Shown piece after piece: positions 19,932 through 30,665 of a stretch of 64,000 bases of DNA. The number at the start of each line of letters is the position of its first letter. The stretch's first letter is position 1. The notes beneath the pieces are model-generated. The model saw only the letters and a program-made list of their open reading frames with translations, made no database searches and was not told the origin of the DNA. A program made the position numbers and the translations under genes. The stretch comes from Prostheceraeus crozeri (lineage: Eukaryota > Platyhelminthes > Polycladida > Euryleptidae), in contig CAJQUW010003203.1 in NCBI GenBank assembly GCA_907163375.1, forward strand, positions 62,001 to 126,000. Reading direction: 5' to 3'.

Positions 19932-20210
19932 ATGGAAGCAACGTCTCCTGCCAACAGCATTCCCGACTTCATCATCCTCGACGAGTGGGATGAAGACAAC
20001 GCCATTCCCGACTTCATCATCCTCGACGAGTGAGATGAAGAGGATGAGAAGAAGGAGAAGATCAAGAAGATCGTTTGGACGGATGGGGTGTGGACTCCAA
20101 ATACCACCCGCATCCGAAAGGTGCCAGATGCACCACCACGGCTTAGGCGGCACAGGGTTTATGACAACCTAACTGTCATACCTATTGACTATTCAAGCCA
20201 ATAGTCAACT
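19932..20210 (+). pseudogene. short acidic protein with internal repeat (degraded)
   Basis: Begins MEATSPANS and carries the acidic unit IPDFIILDE twice, then a Lys/Glu-rich stretch. It forms the second TATA-ORF-ribozyme cassette and is missing from Polinton C. The reading is broken. No similarity recognised; a transactivator-like acidic protein is one possibility. Confidence 0.35.
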
Positions 20211-20244
20211 TGTCGCCGAGAACGAACCACCTAAGGTTCACCAT

Positions 20245-20313
20245 GGGGCAAGACATGATAGAACCTCCACGCGGTTTGCCCTGGGCAGTCTTCGGACTGG
20301 CGAATACTATCAT
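20245..20313 (+). ncRNA. HDV-like ribozyme R3
   Basis: 69 nt, the cleanest copy in Polinton B. P1 GGGGCAA/UUGCCCU (7 bp with a G-U at the cleavage site), P2 AUGAUAG/CUAUCAU (7 bp), P3 ACC/GGU, L3 UCCACGC, P1.1 GG with CC of L3, P4 AGUC-UUCG-GACU, J4/2 GGCGAA with the catalytic C at 20301. A further hairpin AAGTTGA/TCAACTT follows. Cleavage would free any RNA reading through from the ORF upstream. Confidence 0.87.
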
Positions 20314-20377
20314 TAAGTTGAATCTGCCATCAGTCAACTTTAGCGTTGCAAATGAAGTTCGGTGTAATACTTCCTTT

Positions 20378-20523
20378 CGACGGGCGTTCCTGTAAAGGGC
20401 GGCGGTGAAACCCGTAGCTATGTATACCGCAAGGGACATTCGGCAATGGTCAATCTTGTTAAACCTCTCTGCGTCATGTTTGCAAGTGATTGCCTCTGTC
20501 TTAACGTAGTATGCATTCGCGCC
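20378..20523 (+). ncRNA. structured block W of the X/Y/W family
   Basis: Follows ribozyme R3. It shares ordered landmarks with X and Y of Polinton C: GCGTTCC, GGCGGCGG, CCGTAG, an ACCTCTCTG-like box, CATGTT and AACGTAG. It has its own GCAA-GTGA-TTGC hairpin (GNRA loop). A near-identical copy is at 46640-46785. A minus-strand ORF runs across it but has no counterpart in X or Y, so RNA function is favoured. Confidence 0.5.
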
Positions 20524-20690
20524 AGGGCGACATTTAGCCAACTGTCGAAGGTTGCCTTATAAACTTTCCATTGCATACGTTATGAGAACCATGAGTTCTA
20601 CCTGTCTCTATCAATGAGACGAATTGATGAATGGAATGAAATGGGAGGACACTCACGCGCCACACGCAACATAACACACTTTTCTCTTCC

Positions 20691-21102
20691 GTAGTCTAAC
20701 AAGCTCTTTACACATGGATCGCAGTCGATTGCTATCCCTGTATCAGAAGTGTAAGCTATCTTAATTTTATCTAACACTATTTCATCTACCATCATCGCCC
20801 ATATGAAATGTTATAAGATTTACAAGTTAGACTAAGCGTGCAACTATTTCCAAATGAAGAAGTATACATGGTTAAATCATCCACTTAAGCCCATCCGTAG
20901 TCTAACAAGCTCTTTACACATGGATCGCAGTCGATTGCCATCCGAGAATCATGTAAGCTATCTGAATTTTATTTAACACTATTTCATCTACCATCATCAC
21001 CCATATGAAATGTTATAGGATTTACAAGTTAAACTAAGCGTGTTACTATTTCCAAATGAAAAAGTATACATGGTTAAATCATCCACTGAAGCCCCATTCA
21101 AG
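20691..21102. repeat. 206-bp direct tandem duplication
   Basis: Units 20691-20896 and 20897-21102 both start GTAGTCTAACAAGCTCTTTA. Polinton C has one unit (46950-47155). No gene is seen here. Confidence 0.75.
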
Positions 21103-21144
21103 TAAGTCAGTATGAAAGCAAAGATAATACGAAATAAAAATTTA

Positions 21145-21594
21145 TTATGGTATGTATTTCAAAAGGTCTTCATCGTCAATATCGTCCCAGAGTCTGGCTT
21201 CACACAGATCACAAAAACAGTTCACTTGCTTCAATCGTTCTTCTACCGCGAGCCTCACTTTGTCGATGTACTCCCACTCCGCCATAGTTCGTGGCTGGGA
21301 GTTAGGGATGTACCATTCCCATAATTGGTGGAGGAATTTGATGCTGGTGATCTCCATCACATCATCAGTATCGTACTGCAGATACTTCCACCTCACGCCT
21401 GTTAAGTCGGGACACTCCTTCTCACATACACTCTCCTTTTCGTCATCCGCTGGTAATGGCAACTTTCTGATATTGTCGAGTCGGTATATTTTCCCCACCT
21501 TCCCCTTCGTTGGAGCGTTTGGTGCAACGAGCGCCTTTGGTGATGAGCATGGAGAAGAGAATTTTGTGTTCGGTGTTTTTGGAGGGCTTGTCAT
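21145..21594 (-). CDS. conserved Polinton left-half protein (149 residues)
   Basis: A Pro/Ser-rich start (SPPKTPNTKF) is followed by VCEKECPDLTGVRWKYLQYD, then FLHQLWEWY, and a C-terminal CFCDLCEARLWDDIDDEDLL. The four Cys could bind a metal. Homologues at 47203 and 59331 differ at only a few residues. It is divergent from the polymerase gene and shares its promoter region. Not recognised. Confidence 0.6.
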   Translation of the reverse strand: MTSPPKTPNTKFSSPCSSPKALVAPNAPTKGKVGKIYRLDNIRKLPLPADDEKESVCEKECPDLTGVRWKYLQYDTDDVMEITSIKFLHQLWEWYIPNSQPRTMAEWEYIDKVRLAVEERLKQVNCFCDLCEARLWDDIDDEDLLKYIP

Positions 21595-23704
21595 GTTGAC
21601 TGTGAATAATAACTTTGAAATGTTTTCTAATTCTTAAGTATAAACAAGCAACCAATCAGAATGAACAGCCAATGAATGATGAATATGAAAGTATATATGT
21701 AAAGTGACATCCGTGTCATTTCACCCTGTCTTTGAGACTTGTAAGTAAACTGTTCTCTAGTGAAGTCTCTATCTTGTTGAAGAATCAACCTTAAACATAA
21801 TTTCCTTGAAATGGTAAGTTGAAGATTTCCTCTCTCATCTCCCTCAAACGTGTGGCTAATAGCATCTTCCTCAATTTCGAGCATCTACTTCATCACCAAA
21901 GCCCTCCCTTCTCGAGAAAAGTTTAGAGTTGTTGAGTGAAGGTAGGTTGTAACAATACACTGAGACTTAAACAGAGATGATAGAATGATTTCTCTTTCAG
22001 GTGATGTTAGTTCCAGCTCAGGACTCTCGCGACAAGGCAACGAGTGGGAATGTGCTGACTGCGGACATATTTTTACAAGGAAGCACAGTCTCCTTCGACA
22101 CATCAAACAACGTGTGTGTCAACGCAAAGCGGCATCAATCTCCGGAGGTGAAGTTGATTTTGACGATGACATCTCCTTTCCTTGCGATTTGTGCCCTCTT
22201 TCTTTCGATAGCCCCTTTCAGCGATCTTCACACAGACTTCAACACACGCATGCAAATGATCACTACACCAACGGCACCTCTACAATCTCCCTCATTAACG
22301 TTTCCCATAGTCATTTAGTACGCGACAACTGCATGGAGTCCAATACTCAAATAGTAGATTTTCCTGAGTGGCTCCTTCAAAATTCAAACATTATCGAAGC
22401 GCTCTTCAACAATTTAGACAATTTTAGAATGAAGGCGCTCATCTACCTCAAACTAAAATATATTAAAATAGATTTTCAAACGGGTCAAGTGACGGATAGA
22501 ATACAGTTTCATGTTCCTTCCTCTTCCGCAACCGAAGTTGTAGACTGCGAGTCTTGGCTAAATTTTCACATTCAATGTTTAAAATCAAATGTAGATAAGT
22601 TCAATCAACGCGACAGCGCTCTCATTTTTGATGGCGTGGACTCAGCCATGTTCAAAATTTCCCTATTAGAAAGTCATGCAGCTCGAGGCACATTTAAACT
22701 ACCAAAAACGTTGTATAATAAGAAAGCTGTCATCAATGTCGATTGTAAATCACAGTGTTTCAAATATGCCGTCCTATCCATTCTCCACTATAATGATATC
22801 AACGCGCATCGAGATCGCACCTATAGCTATAGACAGTTGTAGGATGAACTAGACTTTGAAGGTTGTGATAGTGACAACATGAAAATCAAAGATGTAGAAA
22901 CGTTCAAGAAACATAATAAGATTAAAATTGTCGTTCACGTGTGGGAGAAGGGGTTGAAGGGTGCCCGCTATAATTCACGTTCAACTTGTTATGAACGTGT
23001 AGTCAACCTCTTATTAGTAAAACAAGATGATAACGAGGAATAGCAATACTGTGGTATTCCCAAAATCTCTCGCTTGTATACACACTTGGGACACTCTAAA
23101 AGTGGTGAACATTTTGTATGCGACCGCTGCATCCGCTCCTTTTGGAGTAAAGATAAATTTGAAACTCACTATGAATGGTGCAAGCGGGGTAAATTACAAA
23201 TGGAACGCATGCCCAAAGATAAAATATTTTCACATAGGGATAATGGTGACGAATTAAGTCCCCTGCGCATCATTTACGCAGACATAGAATGCTACATTGA
23301 TGATATCATCCACAAGCCAGCAGCCATATCCTGCTATGAAGTATGGCATGACCACTTTAGGAATAGACAAAACAAAATGCATACTTGGCAAGGTGAGGAT
23401 TGTATTTACCAATTCCTACAATTCCTCGAACAGGCTGTAAAATTTCAACAATCATATGATTCCCAATTGCAGCGTAAGTCACTACATATGTCAGATGAAG
23501 ACAAACAGAAATTTGAAAGTTGCACATCGTGCCCTAAATGTCATAAAACGTTTGATGATGATAAAATTAAGAAAGTGCGTGATCATGATCACATCACTGG
23601 TAAATTTAGAAACGCACTCTGCTCCAAATGTAACTTTTCACTTAGGTTGAGACGTCGTGTACTACCCGTCATTTTTCATAACTTTAAGGGCTATGAGGGT
23701 CATA

Positions 23705-25170
23705 CAGTACTGTGCAGAAAGATTGCCCCACCCACAAGTATTCTATGAAAACAGCTCTTTTACATGTATAGGTAATTATAATGATATTTGGTCAAAATCA
23801 ATGGCTCTACTTATCAATTTCATCATTTCCTCATTCAGTTACAGTCCTTTGCATGCGTTGTATATGGCCTGTGACACTAACAGTTATGAAATCTACCAAA
23901 TAGAGGAGTAGGCCGGAAGGAAAAGACAAACATTTATTATGTTGTTCGACACGTTTAATCAGCAAAGCTGCTTTGCGATAATGCGTCATGTTTGGTTGAA
24001 TCAAGTCAGCGGCCAATCATTGCGGGAATAGAGACAACAGTCGTCATCATTTTAACTGCTTTGCGATAATGCTGGTTGAATCAAGGCAGCAGCCAATCAT
24101 TGCGGAATCGAGACAACAGTTGTCATCAATGCTATCAATGACATTTGTTTTCACTGTGCGCTGATAATGGCAACGCGAGTTCGATTCGGGAAATTGCAGC
24201 TGCAGTGGGAAAAGATCGTCGCACTGTGAATCGTATCATTCAAGATTTTGAGGAAAGAGGTAACACGGAAGCTGAGGGCCGCCCTACGATTGTAAAGTTA
24301 TCAAAAGCCGCTCCTAGAGCATCATCCAGAGAATTGGCTGAAGAGCTTGCGACCGATTATGGTGTGCAACTTGGCTCTTCTACTTTTCGGAGAAGAAACT
24401 CTTGGAGGCAGGACGGCCAGCTTATCGGCCAATTAATAGTCCAGTATTAACGCCAGCAATGCGAGAAAAAAAAGACTTCGATGGGCAAAAGATCACAGGC
24501 ACTGGGATATGGTGACTGGTCACCGATGAAACATGCATAGAGATCCAACCACTTCAGACGCGCTTCGTGAGACGCACGGTTGGTGAGATTCCAAAAGCAG
24601 ATCACTTCGCTGCTCGATTTCGTCATCCTTTAAAGCTAATGATATGGGGTTGCATGTCAATACGGGCGCTTCCACGTCGTAGATGGATCAATGAATAAAG
24701 AGTTCTGGAAAGCAGAGTGTTACCGCAGGCGCGATTGGAAGGTGAGGCGTGGATCCTTCAGCAAGACTTGGCACCTTGCCATACCGCCAAAGTGTGTAAG
24801 GAGTTCTTGCGTTTGAATAGAGTGCGGCTTTTGGAATGGCCGGGGAACAGCTCGGACCTGAACGTTATAGAGAACTTATGGTTCATCTTGAAGCAAAAAA
24901 TTAATAAACATGAAGTGAAGACGAAGCAAGACATCATCAAGCAATGCCTGGACATCTTGATGATATTTGCAAAAAATCGATGCCTAGAAGAGTAGCAGAA
25001 TGCATTAAGGCGTGTGAATTAAGTTTGTTTCTAATTGATAAATGTATACATGGTTTTGCATTTTACCAACAGAATAAAGGAAATCAGAACCATTTACAAA
25101 TTTTGCAAAGTCATAATTCGCCGATATCTTCATAAAATTTAGGGTGGGGCAATCTTTTTGCACAGTACTG
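23705..25170 (+). mobile_element. Tc1/mariner-type DNA transposon (1466 bp)
   Basis: Terminal inverted repeats begin CAGTACTGTGCA and continue into AAAGATTGCCCCACCC at both ends, with one mismatch in the outer 28 bases. The flanking TA is duplicated (23703-23704 and 25171-25172). The uninterrupted site is seen at 49837 in Polinton C. It carries one decayed transposase gene and lies in the sense direction of the polymerase gene. Confidence 0.93.
24145..25016 (+). pseudogene. Tc1-family (DD34E) transposase, decayed
   Basis: 24145-24450 gives the paired-type DNA-binding domain (SSIREIAAAVGKDRRTVNRI, then ASSRELAEEL). The catalytic part resumes with KKRLRWAKDHRHW near 24470, then QQDLAPCHTA near 24765 and WPGNSSDLNVIENLW near 24838. 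The last Asp and Glu are separated by 34 residues, as in Tc1. The domains lie in different frames and the frame is lost between 24450 and 24717 (the first catalytic Asp near 24520 is out of frame), so the enzyme cannot be made. Confidence 0.88.
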
Positions 25171-27404
25171 TATGCTCATAAAAGGAGGGTTGAGCCAGAT
25201 GAAATCGTGGCAGTTCAATGTTATAGCACAAACGAGAGAAAAATTCATGGCAATGACAGCAAAAGTACCAGTAGATAAAACTAAAGAAAATAAGACAGTC
25301 TTCTTCGAAATAAAATTTTTAGATTCATTTCAATTCATGTCAGCGTCACTAGCTTCTCTCGCTCGTAATCTCAAGTTTCTTCCCCATAGTCAAACTTTGA
25401 AGAAACACTATCCAAACTTAACGGATGACATGATCACTCACAAAGGAGTCTTTCCTTTTGCGTATTTTAGCTCAATGTCTAAACTAAATGAAACAACCCT
25501 TCCTTCCATTGACAAATTCCAAAACAATTTGACGGGTGAAGATTGTCCAGTAGAAGATTATGAGCATGCTCAAGAGGCATGGACAAAATTTGATTGTAAA
25601 ACGTTTGGCGATTATATGATCGCTTACTTAGAATTAGATGTCATTTGGCTGGCTGATGTCTTTCAGGAAATTCGACGAGTGGCATTAGAAGAAGATAAGT
25701 TAGATCCCGTCCACTTTGTCAGTCTGCCAGCCATGTCCTTTAAATCAGCCTTTAAAATGACTGGTGAGACCATTCATCTCTTACAAGACCCCGAGATGTA
25801 TAACATATTTGAGCGCGGAATACGCGGTGGTCTCACATTTGTAAATAAACATAGGTTAAAATCAAAATTAGTAGGCAATGATCAGACTCATCTTAAGTAT
25901 TATGACCAAAATAATTTATATGGTAGTTCACTATCCAAACCACTCCCTCACTTTGACTTTAGCTGGTTAGATGATAGTCAAATTCAGCATCTCTCCAACC
26001 CTTCTAACATACTAGCAATTCCAGATGAAGGTGATTGGGGATATTATTTTGAAGTGGATTTAATTTATCCAAATAGTATCAAAAATAAAACTGCTGATTT
26101 CCCACTCGCACCTGAATCTGGTGAAGTGACTGAAGATATGTTTTCACCATTCATGTCACAATTTCATGATAACTTAAGAGAGTGTGGACAGCCAAGGTAT
26201 AAACCATGTCGCAAACTTTTACTCACCCAATATGATAAGAAAAATTTTCTCGTGCACTTCTGCATACTAAAATTCTATTTAGAAATCGGCATGCTTCTAA
26301 AGCCAGTTCACCGCATTATCAAATTTAGACAGAAAGCCTTCCTCAAACCTTACATAGATAGTAACAGTCAAAAACGTGCACTAGCCCAAAATAATTTTGA
26401 AAAGGATTTTTATAAATATAAGAATAACAGTCTTTTCGGAAAGACCATGGAGGATGTTAGAAAACGTATGAACTACAAACTAGTCATTGATGATCAAAAA
26501 TATCACAAATTGACCTCATCACCTCTTTTCATTGATAGAGACATTATCGATGAGGATCTTGTAGGTGTTAAAATGATAAAATCAGAAGTTGAGTTGTGCA
26601 AACCCATCTATATTGGGAAAGCCGTTTTAGATTATTCGAAGCTTGAAATGTATCAACTCTTCTACAAAATATTAAAACCGTGCCCTCTTGTAAAAGAGAT
26701 TCGCTTGCTGGGTGGTGATACAGACAGTTTCTTTTTAGGAATTACCACTCAAAAAGATTTAAATTTTAATGAAGTAGGTAAGTCATTAGAAAAATATTTC
26801 GACACATCTAATTACAATCCCACTCATCCACTCTATTCCATACAGAATAAAGCCGAACTTGGTTGTTTTAAGGATGAAACAGCAGGAAAGGAAATAGATG
26901 AAATGATTCTCCTCCGTCCTAAAATGTATTCCATGAAATTAAAAGAATGTGCAGATAGTATTAAGCGTGCTAAAGGTATATCAAAATCCATTGTTCACAA
27001 AATGAAACATCGGTCCTATAAGAAGGCCTATAAAAATAAAACTATAACGTTTGTCAATATGACAATCTTAAAATCTCAAGTTCATACTGTGAAAACGCAC
27101 ACGTTCAAGAAACGAGCGCTTTCAGCATGGGAGGATAAGAGGTGTTGGATAGGACATAACACATCTCTTCCACATGGACATCCTGACACAAACATACCTC
27201 CACCCAAAAGAATAAAACTCACGCTACCACATTCAGGAGATGTATTGACATAATCAACTTTAACTCAGTATTTTGATGTTGTTTTTTGTAGATATACATG
27301 GTTGTTTTACGTATCGCATGAGATCGTTTCTTCCTTGTGAATATATGCCTACAGTCAGCCCATTCCCCCTATATCTGTTAAAAGACTTTTTTCATACACA
27401 TATT

Positions 27405-27418
27405 TTTATTTCAATAAA
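27405..27418. terminator. back-to-back poly(A) signals
   Basis: TTTATT (minus-strand AATAAA, 27405-27410) and AATAAA (27413-27418) lie within 14 bases between the convergent polymerase and penton genes. The same arrangement is found at 52071-52084. Confidence 0.55.
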
Positions 27419-27433
27419 CATATCACAATGACT

Positions 27434-28984
27434 TCACTTTGTTTTCCGAAACACTAAAGTTACGAGGGATTTAGTATCTTTCACATGGATGCACTCTCGT
27501 AAACCATTGGTAATTTTGATAGCAATAGAGGGTATAGTTTGTTTGACGACGGGATGATAGAAAATAGATTCAAACATCTTCTCGACTATTCCATATGAAG
27601 CGTCTTTATCATGAATGAAATCACGTAAAATGTATTCTTTTTTCTCACCAACAGAAATAGGTAGAATCAAATCACTTTGAATGTAAAGGTGCTGTTCATG
27701 TTTATCAAGTGTCATTGGTGTTTCTATACCAATCGTATGCGCAGCAGTAAACACAGTTTGTAGCATTGAAAAACCAAAGAGTTTTTTCAAATTTTTACTC
27801 AATTGACATTGAATGTCATCACCCAGTTTCAGAACAACGCGTTGATTTTCAATTGAAAACGAAATGTAGTGTGTCTTTACATCACATTTACTTTTCATCA
27901 CATGCTTCAACTTCTGTTGTATATAAGGATTTACTACATGAATGAAGCTTTCAACTGTATGATATAGACGCGGCATTATATTGATATCAACTTTAGATTC
28001 TTCATAAGACTGGTAAATTTTCTTGATGCGATCACCATAGATGTCCACCCACCATTCATCATTAACTGAATCAGCTTTAGTGTGATATTCATGGGAAGCA
28101 TACACCACACCGCTTCCAATAATAGATGTATAATGTCTTACAAAATGACGCAAGGTTGGAGAGAAATAAACTGTAAGTTTGTCATTATATTTCTGAATGA
28201 CCAACTTATTTTTGTTCGCCATAATTTTCTCTCCATACTTCTTACCCACAGTTGCATTCCATCGTTTTACTAACTCAATAAGGGATAAAGGTTGAACACC
28301 ACGCTTTTTCAAAATGATGCGTTCTTCACATTCTACAACATCTTCATCAAATATTTTAAATTTATAATGAAATTTGTTGATTCGATTTGAATAAACTTTT
28401 TTAACATTTGCAGTAGCAATTGACGTTAGATGTAGTCCATGGCCAAAACCGAGATGTGGATAGAATTCATTATCCAACCTCAGTGTAAGACCTTTAGTAA
28501 AAGAATGAAAGCGAAGGAACTGTCTCCCACTCCAATGATAGATAGTAAACTCATAAACTTTCTGATCCTTATTCTTCATGATGGAAGTATTACCACTGTT
28601 GAATGCCTTAATAATTTTCTCATTCCCAAATGGACCATAATAATCTGATTTTATCTGAATCCATTCATAGTTCCACTTTCCATCTGATGTTAAATTGTAT
28701 GGGAACTGGAATGCATTATTCATCGTTATTCCATCATGGGTGCGAGGAGTCAATATCATTTCTTCCAAATCATTCACATTCTGAATATTGCTATCATAAA
28801 AAATACTAGAAACGCCAACCTCCCATTCACCTTCTAAATGTAGTGGGCGATTTAATTCTACTCGATAGTCTGATGGTTTATTTTTGGGAAATTTATTCAT
28901 AGAAGCATTACTGGGCAAGTAGATTAGAAACGAGTCCTTATTTTCACTTTCCATATTATTCACATTGGAAAAATATATTAGCAT
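27434..28984 (-). CDS. Polinton penton-like minor capsid protein, first paralogue
   Basis: 516 residues, open throughout. The N-terminal LIYLPSNASMNKFPKNKPSDY and LEGEWEVGVSSIFY match a protein pattern frequent in Polintons that I take to be the penton-like (vertex) capsid protein; the C-terminus ends LVTLVFRKTK. It could instead be another virion protein of the same cluster. It is convergent with the polymerase gene, and a paralogue follows at 28994. Polinton C keeps only its last 77 residues, once in each arm. Confidence 0.7.
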   Translation of the reverse strand: MLIYFSNVNNMESENKDSFLIYLPSNASMNKFPKNKPSDYRVELNRPLHLEGEWEVGVSSIFYDSNIQNVNDLEEMILTPRTHDGITMNNAFQFPYNLTSDGKWNYEWIQIKSDYYGPFGNEKIIKAFNSGNTSIMKNKDQKVYEFTIYHWSGRQFLRFHSFTKGLTLRLDNEFYPHLGFGHGLHLTSIATANVKKVYSNRINKFHYKFKIFDEDVVECEERIILKKRGVQPLSLIELVKRWNATVGKKYGEKIMANKNKLVIQKYNDKLTVYFSPTLRHFVRHYTSIIGSGVVYASHEYHTKADSVNDEWWVDIYGDRIKKIYQSYEESKVDINIMPRLYHTVESFIHVVNPYIQQKLKHVMKSKCDVKTHYISFSIENQRVVLKLGDDIQCQLSKNLKKLFGFSMLQTVFTAAHTIGIETPMTLDKHEQHLYIQSDLILPISVGEKKEYILRDFIHDKDASYGIVEKMFESIFYHPVVKQTIPSIAIKITNGLRECIHVKDTKSLVTLVFRKTK

Positions 28985-28993
28985 ACTTTTGCA

Positions 28994-30513
28994 TTAACTC
29001 TTCATTCGGAAATGGAGTGTGATACTTGTCACAGCATCTTTATGAAAAGGAATCAACGCACCAGCATCGTCATAAATGGCAATATCAATTTGTGGGATGT
29101 AGTTTGATTTCAGCTTTGTATAATGCACTTTCTTGAAAGTATGCTCAGATAAAATACTGCAGCTTTTTGGCTGGCATGGTATCATTGCTAGCAATGGAGA
29201 TTCAACATCTCCCACACGTACATGTTCACCAATATTGGAATATATCTGAAAAAAAGTTAATACGACGCGATAGCGACATGTCTGCGCTAGCTTTGGTTAC
29301 AGTACCACTTTTAAAGATATTTTGATCAAAACCCAAAATGTCCATTAGAGTTTTATTCATAATTAGTTCAATACCTTTTCCACTTATAGTGAGAGACAAA
29401 GTACCTTCTTTTTCAGAAAATGAAATATGTTGCTCATTAATCACTTCATTTAAATAATCTACAACCAATTTAACTGAAGTAATAATGCGAGGCATCAACA
29501 CTCTTGTTTCATGTAAGATACCACCTAAAGGCTCTACACACTTTCTGTATAAAGATAAAATAAATGAACGTTGTTTATACTCGGAAGCACATTAGGCACG
29601 GAGCCTTTCTTCCATGTGGCCGAGTTGTCATTTACCACTCTCATTCTTTTTCGTGCTGAGTGTTTAGCAAGACCGCAGAGTGTACCTATTTTAAAAGTCT
29701 TAGGTTTGACCCGACCAAGATTTGAGCCAAGGTCTCCCGGACGCAGAGCAAACACTCTACCACAAGGCCACAGAGCCGGTGGCCTGATGACAGATACGGT
29801 CCATTCTGTATCAAATTGATTTGACCTTTCACATGGTAAATGTTGCATATCAAATTTTCCATGAACATCTGCAGAACGATGTCGTAAGAACTGATGAAAA
29901 TCTTTTGAACAAACTAATACTAGATAATCATCATTTAATTTACTTATTGCAATATGATTAGATGATTTGATATTTGTCAATGTTGCCACTTGTTTACCAT
30001 CAACTCGAAGGAGATAATTAAATTTCTTCAATAATGTTTCAGGAGTCATGTTTGTCTTTCTTGGCTTAATCACAATCTTCTTCACCAACGTCTTCTCATT
30101 TTTTGGAATAAGATCTACAAATAAGCTTCCTCTCGATATATTAACTGTTTATGACCACTTGGGTGGTAATTAACGTTATAATTATCATAGCTTGTTAAGG
30201 CGCTAGCGAGGTAACCTAAATCATTTCTTAAACTTGGACCTAAACCAACAATCCAATCTTTCTCAACTCCATGATGTACATAATTATGATCATCATTGTG
30301 CGGAGTAAATTGGACAATATGTTTACACGCTTTATTCAGGAAATCATATATAAACTTTTTACATGATAAGAGATCTTTCTTTGGCCACTGTGGAATGTAT
30401 ACTCGGCAGCTCTTTTCACATTGGTAAGCAGCTGTGCGTCTCATATTAATAGTCATCACCTCATGATCAAAAGTATAGACACGGTTGCTATGAACAAGTT
30501 GAGTGACACCCAC
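28994..30513 (-). pseudogene. penton-like protein, second paralogue (broken, with SINE inside)
   Basis: Shares the WEVGV start and the hydrophobic LHFR-type end (IPFHKDAVTSITLHF) with the first paralogue, from which it is 9 bases away. In between read SNHIAISKLNDDYLVLVCS and ISGKGIELIMNKTLMDILGF. It contains the SINE at 29558-29791 and is otherwise broken about three times. Equivalent to 1-1194 of Polinton A. Confidence 0.65.
29558..29791 (-). mobile_element. tRNA-derived SINE insertion (234 bp)
   Basis: Copy A lacks these bases: the two Polintons are offset by 29080 before and 29319 after this point, a difference of 239 = 234 + 5. AGATA is duplicated at 29553-29557 and 29792-29796. On the minus strand TGGCCTTGTGGTAGAGTG resembles a Pol III A box, and GGCTCAAATC resembles a B box. 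The 3' end is AT-rich (TTCATTTATTT). No coding capacity. Confidence 0.85.
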
Positions 30514-30665
30514 TTCCCACTTTCAATTTAGCTGCTGTGTATGATCAATGGGAGTAGAAAAGAGTGCGGCCCGATTACTAGCAAATCTATTTGCGGCCGC
30601 ATTGCTAAGCAAAATATGATAAAACGACATTTTGATATTGCTGATCTCCGGCTTTGCACAACATC

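Larger units (their letters stand above)
21811..27253 (+). pseudogene. Polinton protein-primed DNA polymerase B, interrupted by a transposon
   Basis: Parts in order: C2H2-like zinc fingers (ECADCGHIF, then HSLLRHIKQ), a conserved N-terminal domain ending NKKAVINVDCKSQCF, an exonuclease domain (IIYADIECY; FHNFKGY; YLELDV), an endonuclease-VII-like CPKCHKTF and DHDHITG motif, then palm motifs DQNNLYGSSL, KNNSLFGK and GGDTDSFFLG. The ATG at 21811 is directly followed by GTAAGT. The Tc1-like element 23705-25170 sits in the exonuclease region. Besides this insertion a few breaks are present. Confidence 0.88.

Noticed and set aside
20182-20541. Minus-strand ORF starting MAKCRPGANAYY (also 46252 and 60188)
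   Set aside because: Runs antisense across ribozyme and block W. The related blocks X and Y do not preserve the protein, so RNA structure explains the conservation better. A gene cannot be fully excluded.
22001-22318. Alternate-frame ORFs over the zinc-finger part of the polymerase
   Set aside because: Finger residues and splice-phase fit the other frame; these are shadows.
29720-29791. Genuine tRNA gene
   Set aside because: The A and B boxes are imperfect, no cloverleaf is evident, and the block is bounded by a target duplication: a SINE head.
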